Of a stretch of 64,000 nt of DNA, positions 1 to 8,664 are shown in pieces. Each line of letters begins with the position of its first letter. The first letter of the stretch is position 1. Below the pieces are notes generated by a model. That model did no database searches and was not told where the DNA came from. It worked only from the letters and a program-made list of their open reading frames with translations. Made by a program: the position numbers and the translations under genes. The DNA is from Aureliella sp046290675. GTDB lineage: Bacteria > Planctomycetota > Planctomycetia > Pirellulales > Pirellulaceae. The DNA is taken from positions 62,001 to 126,000 of the forward strand of contig JBKAHA010000006.1 in NCBI GenBank assembly GCA_046290675.1. The letters are read 5' to 3'.

Positions 1-440
1 AATTCCGCGATGACTTCGAACTGAACGTGCTGGGTGCTGTGCGATGTATCCAGGCGGCATCGAAGGCCTTGAAGGCATCCTCTGCGGCCAGCATTGTACT
101 TTTCAGTACCGTAGCTGTTCAGCAGGGCATGTTCGCTCACGCATCCATCGCCGCCGCCAAAGGTGCGATTGAAGGTTTGACTCGAACGTTGGCTGCCGAA
201 CTGGCTCCCTCGGTACGCGTCAATTGCCTAGCGCCGGCACTCACGGAAACGTCTTTAACCGAGCGGTTTTTCTCGACGCCAGATAAGGCGGCCGCTCTGG
301 CTGAGAAGTATCCAATGGGGAGAACCGGCAAGCCGAGCGATCTGGGCGCGATGGCAAGTTTCTTGCTTAGTGACGAGAGCAGCTGGATGACGGGGCAAGT
401 CATTGGAGTCGACGGCGGCATGTCATCGCTCCGACGTTGA
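1..440 (+). CDS. SDR family oxidoreductase, 5' end outside window
   Basis: The reading frame is open from the first base, so the start and the N-terminal cofactor glycine motif lie outside the window. What remains is the C-terminal part of a short-chain dehydrogenase/reductase. It shows the D-x-x-N-x-x-G segment near the left edge, a Ser on the catalytic strand (FSTVA), the SIAAAKGAIEGL helix, the RVNCLAPALTET segment typical of classical SDRs, and the usual ending SSWMTGQVIGVDGGMSSL. The catalytic Tyr of Y-x-x-x-K is Ile here (codon 147-149) while the Lys is kept, so this may be a non-canonical or inactive SDR. The substrate cannot be told. No partner gene is visible; the next gene is on the other strand. 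Confidence 0.9.
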   Translation, partial: FRDDFELNVLGAVRCIQAASKALKASSAASIVLFSTVAVQQGMFAHASIAAAKGAIEGLTRTLAAELAPSVRVNCLAPALTETSLTERFFSTPDKAAALAEKYPMGRTGKPSDLGAMASFLLSDESSWMTGQVIGVDGGMSSLRR

Positions 441-486
441 GGCACGCGAAGCCCAGGCCGTATATCAGCGGCAATATGCTAGGGTC

Positions 487-1311
487 TTAGGCTGCGTAGG
501 ACTTGGGCAGCTCGAGTACGACTTGTTGGACAATGTCAGCCGTAATCTGTTCGGCTTGGGAGACAGCTCCTGCGACCAAAGCTAGGTCGGTGATCTGAAC
601 GATTCTTCTCGGGACGCCACCACTGATCTGTTGAATGTGGTCGACCGCCTCGTCCGAGAAAATCTCTCTCTTTCCTTCGACTCGTGTCAGACTCCAGGCA
701 ATAAAGCCAGCTGTCTGAGAAAGCTCCCATGCCGGGAGGTCAATTTGGAGCTCGACGCGCTCAAGGAGGGACCGCTGGAGCGTTACCGCTGACTCAGACG
801 CCGTTGCGAGAATGACAGTAACCGGAAACGATGCTGCAAGCAGACGGCACAGATCTGTTTCGGCAGCGGCTGTGGCGGCCTCCGCATCGTCTAGTAATAG
901 GACGGTCTGAACGCCTTCTCGCGAGGAAGCGTTGAAGAAATCACTTAGTGCTTGCCATTCGAGGATGCCCTGCCGATCCATGTCGCAACCGCAGTTTGCT
1001 CGCGACTGAGTCAGTAAGGCTCTCGTAAGGTGGGAAGTCAATTCGCCGCTTCGCAGTCCCAACATCGAGAGACGCAAGCAGGCTACGTTGGGTACCTCCG
1101 ACGAGACAGGCGGATTGGATGCGAGAAACCGCAAAACACTCGACTTACCACAGCCGCCAGGGCCACTCAGTAGCCCCAAGCTGCGGCGATTACCCACTAA
1201 GAAGTCGACTCGTGCGAGAGCTTCTTCAACTGTGGCGCCGCGAAATAAAGGCTGTTGATTATCGCCTGTGAAAGGTGCACTCGAGAGTTCCCAATATCGC
1301 CAGTAGGTCAT
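487..1311 (-). CDS. ExeA-like AAA ATPase
   Basis: A 274-residue P-loop ATPase of the ExeA/GspA type. The opening, with W-R-Y-W-E-L-S and F-R-G-A-T-V-E-E-A-L, resembles the start of ExeA-like proteins, which begin with a short Y-W-x-L-x-x-x-P-F motif. Walker A is GPGGCGKS at about residues 50-57, and Walker B is VLLLDDAEA at about 137-145. A sensor/arginine region follows (GGVPRRIVQITDLALVAG). ExeA couples ATP hydrolysis to secretin assembly in type II secretion, but no secretin or peptidoglycan-binding domain is present here, so the role is inferred only from the fold. It stands alone, convergent with the preceding SDR. Confidence 0.8.
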   Translation of the reverse strand: MTYWRYWELSSAPFTGDNQQPLFRGATVEEALARVDFLVGNRRSLGLLSGPGGCGKSSVLRFLASNPPVSSEVPNVACLRLSMLGLRSGELTSHLTRALLTQSRANCGCDMDRQGILEWQALSDFFNASSREGVQTVLLLDDAEAATAAAETDLCRLLAASFPVTVILATASESAVTLQRSLLERVELQIDLPAWELSQTAGFIAWSLTRVEGKREIFSDEAVDHIQQISGGVPRRIVQITDLALVAGAVSQAEQITADIVQQVVLELPKSYAA

Positions 1312-1637
1312 CGGAGCGTACCCTATCGTCGGAAGTCAATCGAACGTTACTAGCCATGCATGTCGAGGACAGACGCGTTGCAGAACTTGCGTCTTCCCAG
1401 AACCGCTCCGCTTGGTTTCAGTCATCTCGATCGAGCTGGGAGCGTGGAGTATCGAATTCATCGTTCCCCCGGATCAGAATCTTGAAGACGATCCTTACGA
1501 CCCTTACAGATTAACAGCCGACGGCGTGGCCGCTCGTTCCGTATGGGTTGGACAGGACCACTCGTAATTACATGAAGCTCGGCTTAAGCTCTCGCGTTGG
1601 GCCTCTTCAAGCAAGTATTCATTGACCGATTGACCCC
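1312..1637. other. Gene-free divergent spacer
   Basis: About 325 bases between the divergent ATPase and rsmE. It presumably holds both promoters. I see no convincing coding frame, repeat or hairpin terminator. Confidence 0.5.
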
Positions 1638-2360
1638 ATGAACGCGTCTCGATTCTTTTGTGAGCAGTTAGCAACCGGTGAGCTAGAACTCAACGCGGAC
1701 GATTCGCAGCATGCTAGCAATGTGTTACGGCTTCAGGCTGGCGACGCTGTCGAGTTGTTTGATGGCCGGGGGAGCAGCGCGTCGGGAGAACTGATCGAAG
1801 TTCGCAAGCGATGTGTTCGGGTTGAAGTGCGTGCGATTGTTGAGGCAGTCGGGAATGTCGCCGACTTGGAGCTGTTCGTAGCATTACCAAAAGGAGACCG
1901 CCAGAAGGTACTCGTCGATGGCTTGACCCAATTGGGCGTCCGGAAGCTGACACCGCTTCTGTGTGAGCGAGCCGTGGCTCAACCTAAAGACAACGCAATC
2001 GCACGACTAAGAAAGTCCGTTATTGAGAGTTGCAAGCAGTGTCGGCGCAACGTGCTGATGGAAATCGGCGATCCTGTTTCGATGAAGGAGCTTGAGCATT
2101 GGAATCAACCGGAGAGAAAGCAGTTTGTTGCCCACCCTTACCCAACAAGTCTTTCATCGGCAGCCGCGGTCCGATCGCACATTCATGACGCGCAGCTGCG
2201 TGGTGCTCCCGTTTCTGTGGCCATCGGTCCCGAGGGCGGCTTTACCGCGGATGAGGTTGACCAATTCGTGAAATCCAGCTGGAGTTCAATTTCACTTGGG
2301 GAGCAGATTCTACGCATCGAGATGGCCGCGTTGAAAGTAGCTGCATGTCTGGGCACCTAG
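1638..2360 (+). CDS. rsmE: 16S rRNA (uracil(1498)-N(3))-methyltransferase
   Basis: A 240-residue SPOUT-class methyltransferase. In this family the enzyme uses S-adenosylmethionine to methylate N3 of U1498 of 16S rRNA in the 30S subunit. The N-terminal PUA-like part is MNASRFFCEQL with SQHASNVLRLQAGD. The knot domain carries CERAVAQPK, IGPEGGFTADEV and SLGEQILRIEMAALK, the conserved SAM-binding loops. Length fits the family (about 240-250). The stop follows soon after the last motif, at ACLGT, so the C-terminal helix is slightly short. ATG start at 1638. A mobile-element-like repeat lies about 100 bases downstream. Confidence 0.93.
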   Translation: MNASRFFCEQLATGELELNADDSQHASNVLRLQAGDAVELFDGRGSSASGELIEVRKRCVRVEVRAIVEAVGNVADLELFVALPKGDRQKVLVDGLTQLGVRKLTPLLCERAVAQPKDNAIARLRKSVIESCKQCRRNVLMEIGDPVSMKELEHWNQPERKQFVAHPYPTSLSSAAAVRSHIHDAQLRGAPVSVAIGPEGGFTADEVDQFVKSSWSSISLGEQILRIEMAALKVAACLGT

Positions 2361-2459
2361 TTGGGTTGGTGTGCGACTTTTGGCTGTTCGTCTCTGTTGA
2401 CACTCTCGTTGAGTGTGAGGGAAATGGCGGGTTCCAAACGTACGTAGCGGATACACGCT

Positions 2460-2603
2460 CAGGGTCAATCAAAGTTTGAATCTGGGTTGAGTGGCAATTC
2501 AATACCCAACCCTCCGTTTCCGGGTTTAGCGAGGAATTTACGGTGGGTCGAGCCTGAGCGACGGGGAGGAATTCTTCCCATTTTTAAATTTTGATTGGCC
2601 CTG
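2460..2603 (+). repeat. MITE-like element family 1, copy 1
   Basis: A 144-base non-coding element with near-perfect terminal inverted repeats: left end CAGGGTCAATCAAAGTTT, and right end whose reverse complement begins CAGGGCCAATCAAAATTT. It is flanked by an imperfect 10-base duplication (gatacacgct at 2450-2459, gatacatgct at 2604-2613). It is the most diverged of four copies, the others being at 12566, 28930 and 37715. No open frame inside. Confidence 0.85.
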
Positions 2604-2889
2604 GATACATGCTGCGGTGCCCCGGCAAGAGGCATGGGTTTGAGCTATATTGGACCGCAGGCGTAGCTCGGCTGGCGTTTCGTGACGAGTCAGAGCACAA
2701 CGCCGATACTCTCCAATATCTCTCTCCCATGATTGCGAGACCAGCATGCTTCTCTCCCGTCAAGCTCGGAGCCAAAAACCGAATTTCTTAGGGCGCCTTG
2801 CGTGTCGGTGCAATGATCGAAGTCGTGGGCGACTTCACCTGTCGCGCCGCCAAGTCGGGTGCGGTGGCGATGCTAATCGTAAATCGGCC

Positions 2890-4383
2890 ATGGCTAGTTT
2901 TGCACTCTTGGCCATGACCGTATTGGCGGGATGCGTGCGAGCCAATGAGCCAACACTCAATCGGGATTCTGCCGCTTCCGATCGATCACCCAACATTGTT
3001 GTGATGTTCATCGACGATATGGGGTATGCCGATATTGGGCCGTTTGGCGCGAAAGATTATGAAACACCTGTCTTCGATCAGATGGCGAAGGAGGGGATGT
3101 GCTTCACTGATTTTCAGGTCACCAGTGCGGTGTGTTCCGCATCTCGTTCGGCTTTGCTGACTGGATGCTACCACCGACGAGTTGGCTTTGCGGGTGCTCT
3201 TGGGCCGAGCGCAAAGACGGGGATTCACGAACGTGAAATGACGCTAGCCGAGCTTTGTAAGCAGAAGGGCTACGCAACGGCGTGTTACGGAAAATGGCAC
3301 CTTGGTCACCACCCAAAGTTTTTGCCAACGAATCACGGCTTTGACGAATACTTTGGATTGCCGTACTCCAATGATATGTGGCCCAATCACCCTGGTGTTC
3401 GTCACTTGCCTCTCGAAAAGCGACTCGCCCGATGGCCTTACCTGCCACTCGTAGAGGGGACCAAGGTCATCAACCCAGACGTCACTGGCGAGGACCAAAA
3501 ACGACTCACGAAGCAATATACAGAGCGGGCGGTCGACTTCATTCACCGCAACAAAGAGCAACCGTTTTTCTTGTACGTACCACATAGCATGGTTCACGTG
3601 CCGCTCTATGTCTCGAAGGAGTTTGAAGGCAAGAGCGGAGCGGGGCTATTTGGCGATGTTGTTATGGAACTAGATTGGTCGATGGGGCAAATCTTGTCAG
3701 CACTTAAGGAAGATGGAATCGATGAAAACACACTCGTGATCTTCACTTCAGATAATGGTCCATGGCTTTCGTATGGAGATCATGCAGGGTCGGCAGGGCC
3801 CCATCGTGAGGGCAAAGGAACGATGTGGGAAGGAGGATGTCGAGTTCCAGGGCTCATGAGATGGCCTGGCAAGGTCCCAGCTGGAACGACCTGCGACGAG
3901 CTAGCTTCGACAATGGACATTCTTCCGACTGTTGCCGCCTTGATTGGAGCCGAGTTGCCGGATCACAAGATTGACGGGCAGGATATTAGGCCGCTCATGT
4001 TTGGCGAGTCGGGTGCGGAGTCGCCCCATGACTACTTCTACCATTACTACGGTGGTGGGCAGTTGCAAGCAATTCGGGATCGTGAATGGAAACTGTTCTT
4101 CCCGCACTCCTACCGTACGCTTGCCGGTCGTCCCGGAGGAACTGGCGGGATACCATCGAACTACACGCAGAAGAAGATTGGTCTCGAGCTTTACAACTTG
4201 AAGGAAGACCGTGCCGAGCAAACGAACGTGGCGGCCGAGCATCCTGAGATTGTGGAGCGGCTGAGAGTTGCCGCGGAGGTTGCTCGAGAGGACCTAGGGG
4301 ATAAACTCACGAAACGAAAAGGCTCGGGCGTTCGACCTCAAGCAAAACTTGCCGACGGTGACCGCCTGTTGACGGATAGCTAG
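2890..4383 (+). CDS. Secreted sulfatase (CSASR type), likely lipoprotein
   Basis: An alkaline-phosphatase-fold sulfatase hydrolysing sulfate esters, probably of polysaccharides. The frame is open from 2746, but the ATG at 2890 starts a hydrophobic leader ending in LAGC, a lipobox, so I place the start there (497 residues). The metal-binding opening is NIVVMFIDDMGYADIG. The formylglycine motif is C82-S-A-S-R, with Ala in place of the usual Pro, followed by SALLTGCYHRR. GKWHLG and TSDNGPW are the other conserved active-site segments. Activity would need oxidation of C82 by a formylglycine-generating enzyme, which is not in the window. Upstream lies a mobile-like repeat; 70 bases downstream a kinase begins. 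Confidence 0.92.
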   Translation: MASFALLAMTVLAGCVRANEPTLNRDSAASDRSPNIVVMFIDDMGYADIGPFGAKDYETPVFDQMAKEGMCFTDFQVTSAVCSASRSALLTGCYHRRVGFAGALGPSAKTGIHEREMTLAELCKQKGYATACYGKWHLGHHPKFLPTNHGFDEYFGLPYSNDMWPNHPGVRHLPLEKRLARWPYLPLVEGTKVINPDVTGEDQKRLTKQYTERAVDFIHRNKEQPFFLYVPHSMVHVPLYVSKEFEGKSGAGLFGDVVMELDWSMGQILSALKEDGIDENTLVIFTSDNGPWLSYGDHAGSAGPHREGKGTMWEGGCRVPGLMRWPGKVPAGTTCDELASTMDILPTVAALIGAELPDHKIDGQDIRPLMFGESGAESPHDYFYHYYGGGQLQAIRDREWKLFFPHSYRTLAGRPGGTGGIPSNYTQKKIGLELYNLKEDRAEQTNVAAEHPEIVERLRVAAEVAREDLGDKLTKRKGSGVRPQAKLADGDRLLTDS

Positions 4384-4453
4384 CTCGAAAACGAAGTCGT
4401 CGAGGGTGGAAGTCGTGAGCTGCGGGCATTGCATGAGAAAGCGAACGTAAAAG

Positions 4454-6436
4454 TTGACTGATTCCTACTGTTCGCAATGTGGGGCCAAGTGCGATCATGA
4501 AAACGGATTGTGTGAACGCTGCCAGACTCAACCCACACTGAATCTATCACCCGACACGGAACTCGTGTCTGGGATGAAAACGCAGTCTCCCTTTGACGCA
4601 ACGGTCGATCTTGCACCCGGGGCGATGGACGATGGGACCGTTCGAGATACGAAGTTCAGCGCGCCTTTTGAGGCGAATCAAGCCAAAGCTCAATCTCTCA
4701 CTGGCATGACCGTCGGCGATTACTTGCTCGAGAAAGAGCTAGCTCGAGGCGGGATGGGGGTCGTCTACAAGGCCAAGCATCGAAAGCTAGGACGCCCAGC
4801 CGCGGTCAAGATGATCTTAGGTGGACGGTATTCTTCAGGTGAGGACATTCGGCGTTTCTACGTTGAGGCGGAGGCCGCCGCCCAGCTCGACCACTCTGGT
4901 ATCATCCCGATCTATGATATTGGCGAGCAAGATGGGCATCCGTTCTTCGCGATGAAGTATGTTGAAGGCGGCTCGTTGGCGGATCGCTTTGAGGAAGTCC
5001 AGGCCGATGAGCGTTCGATCGTCGAGTTCATCGCGAAGGCTGCGCGGGCCGTCCACCATGCCCACCAGCGAGGCATTTTGCATCGGGATCTCAAGCCGGC
5101 GAATATCTTGTTGGACGAAAATGGGAGTCCGGTGCTAACGGATCTTGGGCTCGCAAAGAGTACCAAGTCCGATAGTAGGATCACTCAGACTGGCGCGGTG
5201 ATTGGCACACCGAGCTACATGCCGCCGGAGCAAGCCGAAGCGGGAAATTCACTGACGACCGCAGCAGATACGTACTCGCTCGGAGCGGTTTTCTACGAGT
5301 TGCTGACTTCGCAGCCGCCCCACGTCGGGCGAACTGCCATGGAAACCGTGATGCGTGTGATGCGTGACCCGGTGAAGCCACCACGGGAAGTCAATCCCGA
5401 GGTTAATCGCGACTTGGAGCTCATCTGCCTGAAGGCTCTCGAGCATGCACCCGAGGATAGGTACTCCTCGATCGCCGCCTTCGCTGACGACCTCGAAAGA
5501 TGGCTTGCAGGCCGACCGATCAGCGTCCGACCGCCATCTTTTTGGGCGCTGTTTACGCAGTGGGCCCGTCGCAACCAGTCGATTGGTTACGCGATCTTGG
5601 CCCTCCTTGCTGCGGGCATGTTTTCCATTCCGCTCGTGTTTTCCATTCTTGGTTCGTTAGAAAACCCGGCGAGCCTCTACAGCAATACCGTTGATGATCC
5701 ACGGCCGTGGATCTATCAATTTACGGAGCTTCCGGCCGCGGTTCCGATGATTGCGATGCCACTTATTTTTGCGGTTTTGTGGCCGATGACAGGCTTATTG
5801 GTCGCTGGTATTACTCGAGTCGAATCTTGGTGGAAGGCTGTCGTGAACGGGTTTGCCGTCGGCGGAGTGAGTGCCGTTTTGTTTTTTCTCGTATTGGGTT
5901 GGATGGCTTTAGCCGCGTCGACGCAGGAGCAATCGGGCGCCTCGATCGAATTGCTCGCAGCAAGAATCTGGGAGCCGAATGGCTGGACAGGCGAGAGCTT
6001 TGAGGAGCAGATTGCGGAAATCATCCCTGGTATTCTGGATCGCCCGGTTGCCGAGAGGGCGGCCTACGCAAGAAATCGTACCGTCGCCGATACGATGGCG
6101 ATCGCCCCGATCGTGTGGGGCGCTATGTTATTCGCCTCGGCTGTCATCGGTGCGCCGATCATGATCGGCACGCTAATCGGACATCTATTGATTTCGAGAG
6201 GCCAGCGCTGGTGGCTGTTGGTGCCACGATATTACATTAGCTGGATGATCATCACCGTATGGATATTGATGGTGACTTCGGCATTTTTCGGGGGCAATTT
6301 CAACGGGTCGAGCTTCTGGGAGCTCGCTTGGAGTATTGAACTGGCGATTCTTTTCGTGCCGCCAATTCTTGGTTTCTTAGTGCTTCGTCGCTGGCGAAGA
6401 AAACGTTTGCCAATGGAACCTGAACTCGCTTCCTAA
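4454..6436 (+). CDS. Zinc-ribbon Ser/Thr protein kinase with C-terminal membrane domain
   Basis: A 660-residue Hanks-type kinase. Residues 1-25 contain CxxC pairs (C6/C9 and C20/C23) forming a probable zinc ribbon. The kinase domain runs from about 88 to 350: glycine loop ARGGMGVVYK near 97-106, the ATP lysine in AAVKM near 119, HRDLKPANILL, then DLG in place of DFG, and GTPSYMPPEQA. From about residue 370 to the end there are several hydrophobic segments (about four) instead of the usual single helix plus sensor domain. The start is a TTG at 4454, chosen because it gives the full ribbon; no strong ribosome site is visible. The next gene begins 14 bases after the stop, so the two may be co-transcribed. 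Confidence 0.92.
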   Translation: MTDSYCSQCGAKCDHENGLCERCQTQPTLNLSPDTELVSGMKTQSPFDATVDLAPGAMDDGTVRDTKFSAPFEANQAKAQSLTGMTVGDYLLEKELARGGMGVVYKAKHRKLGRPAAVKMILGGRYSSGEDIRRFYVEAEAAAQLDHSGIIPIYDIGEQDGHPFFAMKYVEGGSLADRFEEVQADERSIVEFIAKAARAVHHAHQRGILHRDLKPANILLDENGSPVLTDLGLAKSTKSDSRITQTGAVIGTPSYMPPEQAEAGNSLTTAADTYSLGAVFYELLTSQPPHVGRTAMETVMRVMRDPVKPPREVNPEVNRDLELICLKALEHAPEDRYSSIAAFADDLERWLAGRPISVRPPSFWALFTQWARRNQSIGYAILALLAAGMFSIPLVFSILGSLENPASLYSNTVDDPRPWIYQFTELPAAVPMIAMPLIFAVLWPMTGLLVAGITRVESWWKAVVNGFAVGGVSAVLFFLVLGWMALAASTQEQSGASIELLAARIWEPNGWTGESFEEQIAEIIPGILDRPVAERAAYARNRTVADTMAIAPIVWGAMLFASAVIGAPIMIGTLIGHLLISRGQRWWLLVPRYYISWMIITVWILMVTSAFFGGNFNGSSFWELAWSIELAILFVPPILGFLVLRRWRRKRLPMEPELAS

Positions 6437-6450
6437 TTGCGACCCGCGTA

Positions 6451-7407
6451 ATGCTTTCTGGATTCATGCTCCGCCTCCTCTCCTTTATTGATGGGTGCTC
6501 ACCTATGTTCGCTCGTGTTTCCTTCGCTCGTGTTTCCGTTTGGTTGTCATTCATGTTGGCATTCGACGTTTCCACTCTCAGGTCACAGGAGTCGAGCATG
6601 GATGTGATGACCTATAACATCCGCTACTTGAACCAACGAGATGGGGACGATGTTTGGGGGAATCGTAAGCAAGCTGTCATCGAGACCATTCGAAATGCGG
6701 ATGTGATTGGGCTGCAAGAAGTCGTTGCTCAGCAACTGGACGATATCCGGAGTGGTACGCCGAACTACGATTGGTACGGTGTTGGAAGAGACGATGGGGA
6801 GCTTCATGGCGAGGCGACTCCCATCGGCTGGAGGAAGTCGCGATTCGAGTTGTTGGCTAAAGGGACTTTCTGGCTGAGTTCGACGCCCAGCAAAGTTGGC
6901 AGCAAAGGTTGGGATGCCGCCCTGCCCCGTATCGCAAGCTGGGTGCGATTGCGGGACTCAAAATCGAACTCAGCATTTGTATTTCTGAACACTCACTTTG
7001 ACCATCGAGGCAAGGAGGCTCGCGCGCAGTCCGCAGCTCTCATTCGAAAGCAGTCATTGGAGCTTGCGAATGGCTTGCCGTTCATCATGACGGGGGATCT
7101 GAATGCAAGGCAAGGAACTCGGCCGCTAGACAATCTGCTCTCGAATCCAAAAGGCGATTCAGGTGCTTCGGAATCCGGTTGGACGTTGTTCAATGCTCGC
7201 GACCGGACCGAGGCGAAAGATCCCGGTCCCAATAGCACTTGGAACGGCTTCAAGAAAATTGAGCCCGGCCAAAGAATCGACTTTGTGCTGGTCGGTCCGG
7301 GGGTCGATGTATTGCGATTCGAAACGCTCAACCCCAAAACGGAAGCTGGGCGTTTTGCGAGTGACCATATGCCCCTGTTGGCGAAAGTCCAAGCCGCAGA
7401 CGACTAG
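6451..7407 (+). CDS. Secreted endonuclease/exonuclease/phosphatase family protein
   Basis: A 318-residue protein of the EEP (DNase I-like) metallophosphoesterase fold. Conserved blocks are MTYNIRYLN, IGLQEV with the metal Glu, FLNTHFDHRG, MTGDLNARQGT, RIDFVLVG and the terminal SDHMPLLAKV, which are all the usual catalytic loops. A hydrophobic leader precedes them, so the protein is likely exported. Starts at 6451, 6466 and 6505 are all possible. In planctomycetes such secreted EEP proteins are common; the substrate (phosphodiester, phospholipid or nucleic acid) is unknown. A 15-base tandem duplication lies inside the leader (6508-6537). It follows the kinase by 14 bases. Confidence 0.9.
   Translation: MLSGFMLRLLSFIDGCSPMFARVSFARVSVWLSFMLAFDVSTLRSQESSMDVMTYNIRYLNQRDGDDVWGNRKQAVIETIRNADVIGLQEVVAQQLDDIRSGTPNYDWYGVGRDDGELHGEATPIGWRKSRFELLAKGTFWLSSTPSKVGSKGWDAALPRIASWVRLRDSKSNSAFVFLNTHFDHRGKEARAQSAALIRKQSLELANGLPFIMTGDLNARQGTRPLDNLLSNPKGDSGASESGWTLFNARDRTEAKDPGPNSTWNGFKKIEPGQRIDFVLVGPGVDVLRFETLNPKTEAGRFASDHMPLLAKVQAADD
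6508..6537 (+). repeat. 15-base in-frame tandem duplication in a leader peptide
   Basis: The unit ttcgctcgtgtttcc occurs twice, head to tail and without mismatch, encoding FARVS twice at the start of the signal peptide of the EEP protein. The length keeps the frame. Confidence 0.9.
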
Positions 7408-7636
7408 CGCGTGCTCGATTTTGGATTCACTGTTAGCGCCGTTGCGGCGCGTAGACCAAGGACCACGGTGGAAAATTTCGCTCACCCGCGTCGTCGCTCA
7501 TGAACAGCAATACCAATGCTGCTCGATCAGATACTAAGGATCAAGGGACGGGTAGCCACATCGGTGCTGAAAACATGGATGCTGTACTCAAGGCGATTGC
7601 GGCACAAGTCCATAACTCTAGACTCAACAGAAGCAG

Positions 7637-8554
7637 TTAGTCGTTGGATTCGAAAATACGCAATGAACGAACGAGTTTTTCACCCGGAATTTTCTCGGGA
7701 TCAAAAACTCCCACGGGAAGCCGCTGATCGAATAGCCATGCAAATTCCATAACCTGCTCGATTTGAACGTTGGGCCTAGCCGCATCTCCAACTATGAACC
7801 AATGAGATACTTTTAATGGCACCCAGCCATCGCTCCGTTTTTCCCAACGAGTATCGATAGTGCAAAATGTCCTCAAGTCTAGATCGACTGATGTGCCTTC
7901 GTTTCGAAGCCATGCACAGCGAGTCGGCATATTGCCATATCGTTTGTCAAAAGTTACGTCGTAGAACACAGACTTGATTTTAAACCGAACGACAGTCTGA
8001 TTGCTGGGGTAAGCAATCGAATGCAATCGGTTCAGGTCACACACCAACGACTCATAATTGGAGTCGACTTTTCCGTTCGCAAGAGAAAAAGGATTCGCTA
8101 GAGGTAGCGACCAAGGATCAAAACTCCCAGGTGGATCATGATCAAGAGGAGCTTTTAGGGAGTCGTACTCTTTGAGTAGATGCTCCGAAATATATTGCCT
8201 TCTTATTGTTTTGCTTTGCACTAGAGTTCGCCACGGAGTTCTAGCGATTCCATAATCTATGCCAGACTCCGTGTGTTCATCTACTCTCCTCGCACCAACA
8301 CCCCGATATTCTTCATCGTAGACCTGAACATAACGTCTCGAAAAGACGGACGATTTGATATCATCTCGAAACGCTTGCTTGGCACCTTCCGCATCGACCA
8401 CAACCGCGAACTTTCCGAATTCCGCCCTATTCTCGGTGATTCCGTTTACCAGGTCCGAAACTATAGCCTCATCTTCTGCGTCGGGTTCGGAAAACCTCTC
8501 ACCTAGATCTTGTCCAGTGAAAAGAAAGAGCAACCAAATCGAAAAAGCCAGCAT
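7637..8554 (-). CDS. Hypothetical secreted protein
   Basis: A 305-residue protein I do not recognise. It starts with a short hydrophobic leader (MLAFSIWLLFLFTGQ) followed by an acidic, polar mature part, so it is probably exported. The body contains DLRTFCTIDTRWEKRSDGWVP, a pattern of alternating polar and aromatic residues suggestive of beta structure, as in secreted lipoprotein-carrier-like folds. No catalytic motif is visible. The codon use looks richer in A/T than the neighbours. It has about 110 bases to the next gene on the same strand. No homologous family can be named from the sequence alone. Confidence 0.7.
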   Translation of the reverse strand: MLAFSIWLLFLFTGQDLGERFSEPDAEDEAIVSDLVNGITENRAEFGKFAVVVDAEGAKQAFRDDIKSSVFSRRYVQVYDEEYRGVGARRVDEHTESGIDYGIARTPWRTLVQSKTIRRQYISEHLLKEYDSLKAPLDHDPPGSFDPWSLPLANPFSLANGKVDSNYESLVCDLNRLHSIAYPSNQTVVRFKIKSVFYDVTFDKRYGNMPTRCAWLRNEGTSVDLDLRTFCTIDTRWEKRSDGWVPLKVSHWFIVGDAARPNVQIEQVMEFAWLFDQRLPVGVFDPEKIPGEKLVRSLRIFESND

Positions 8555-8664
8555 AAGAGAGCCTTTTTGAAAATCGTGGAGAATGCAGAAGTTGACTTAG
8601 TTGGCACGACCTATTGCACATATCCTTCGGGGCAAGACACGACCAAGGAGAAATGACTTTCCGG

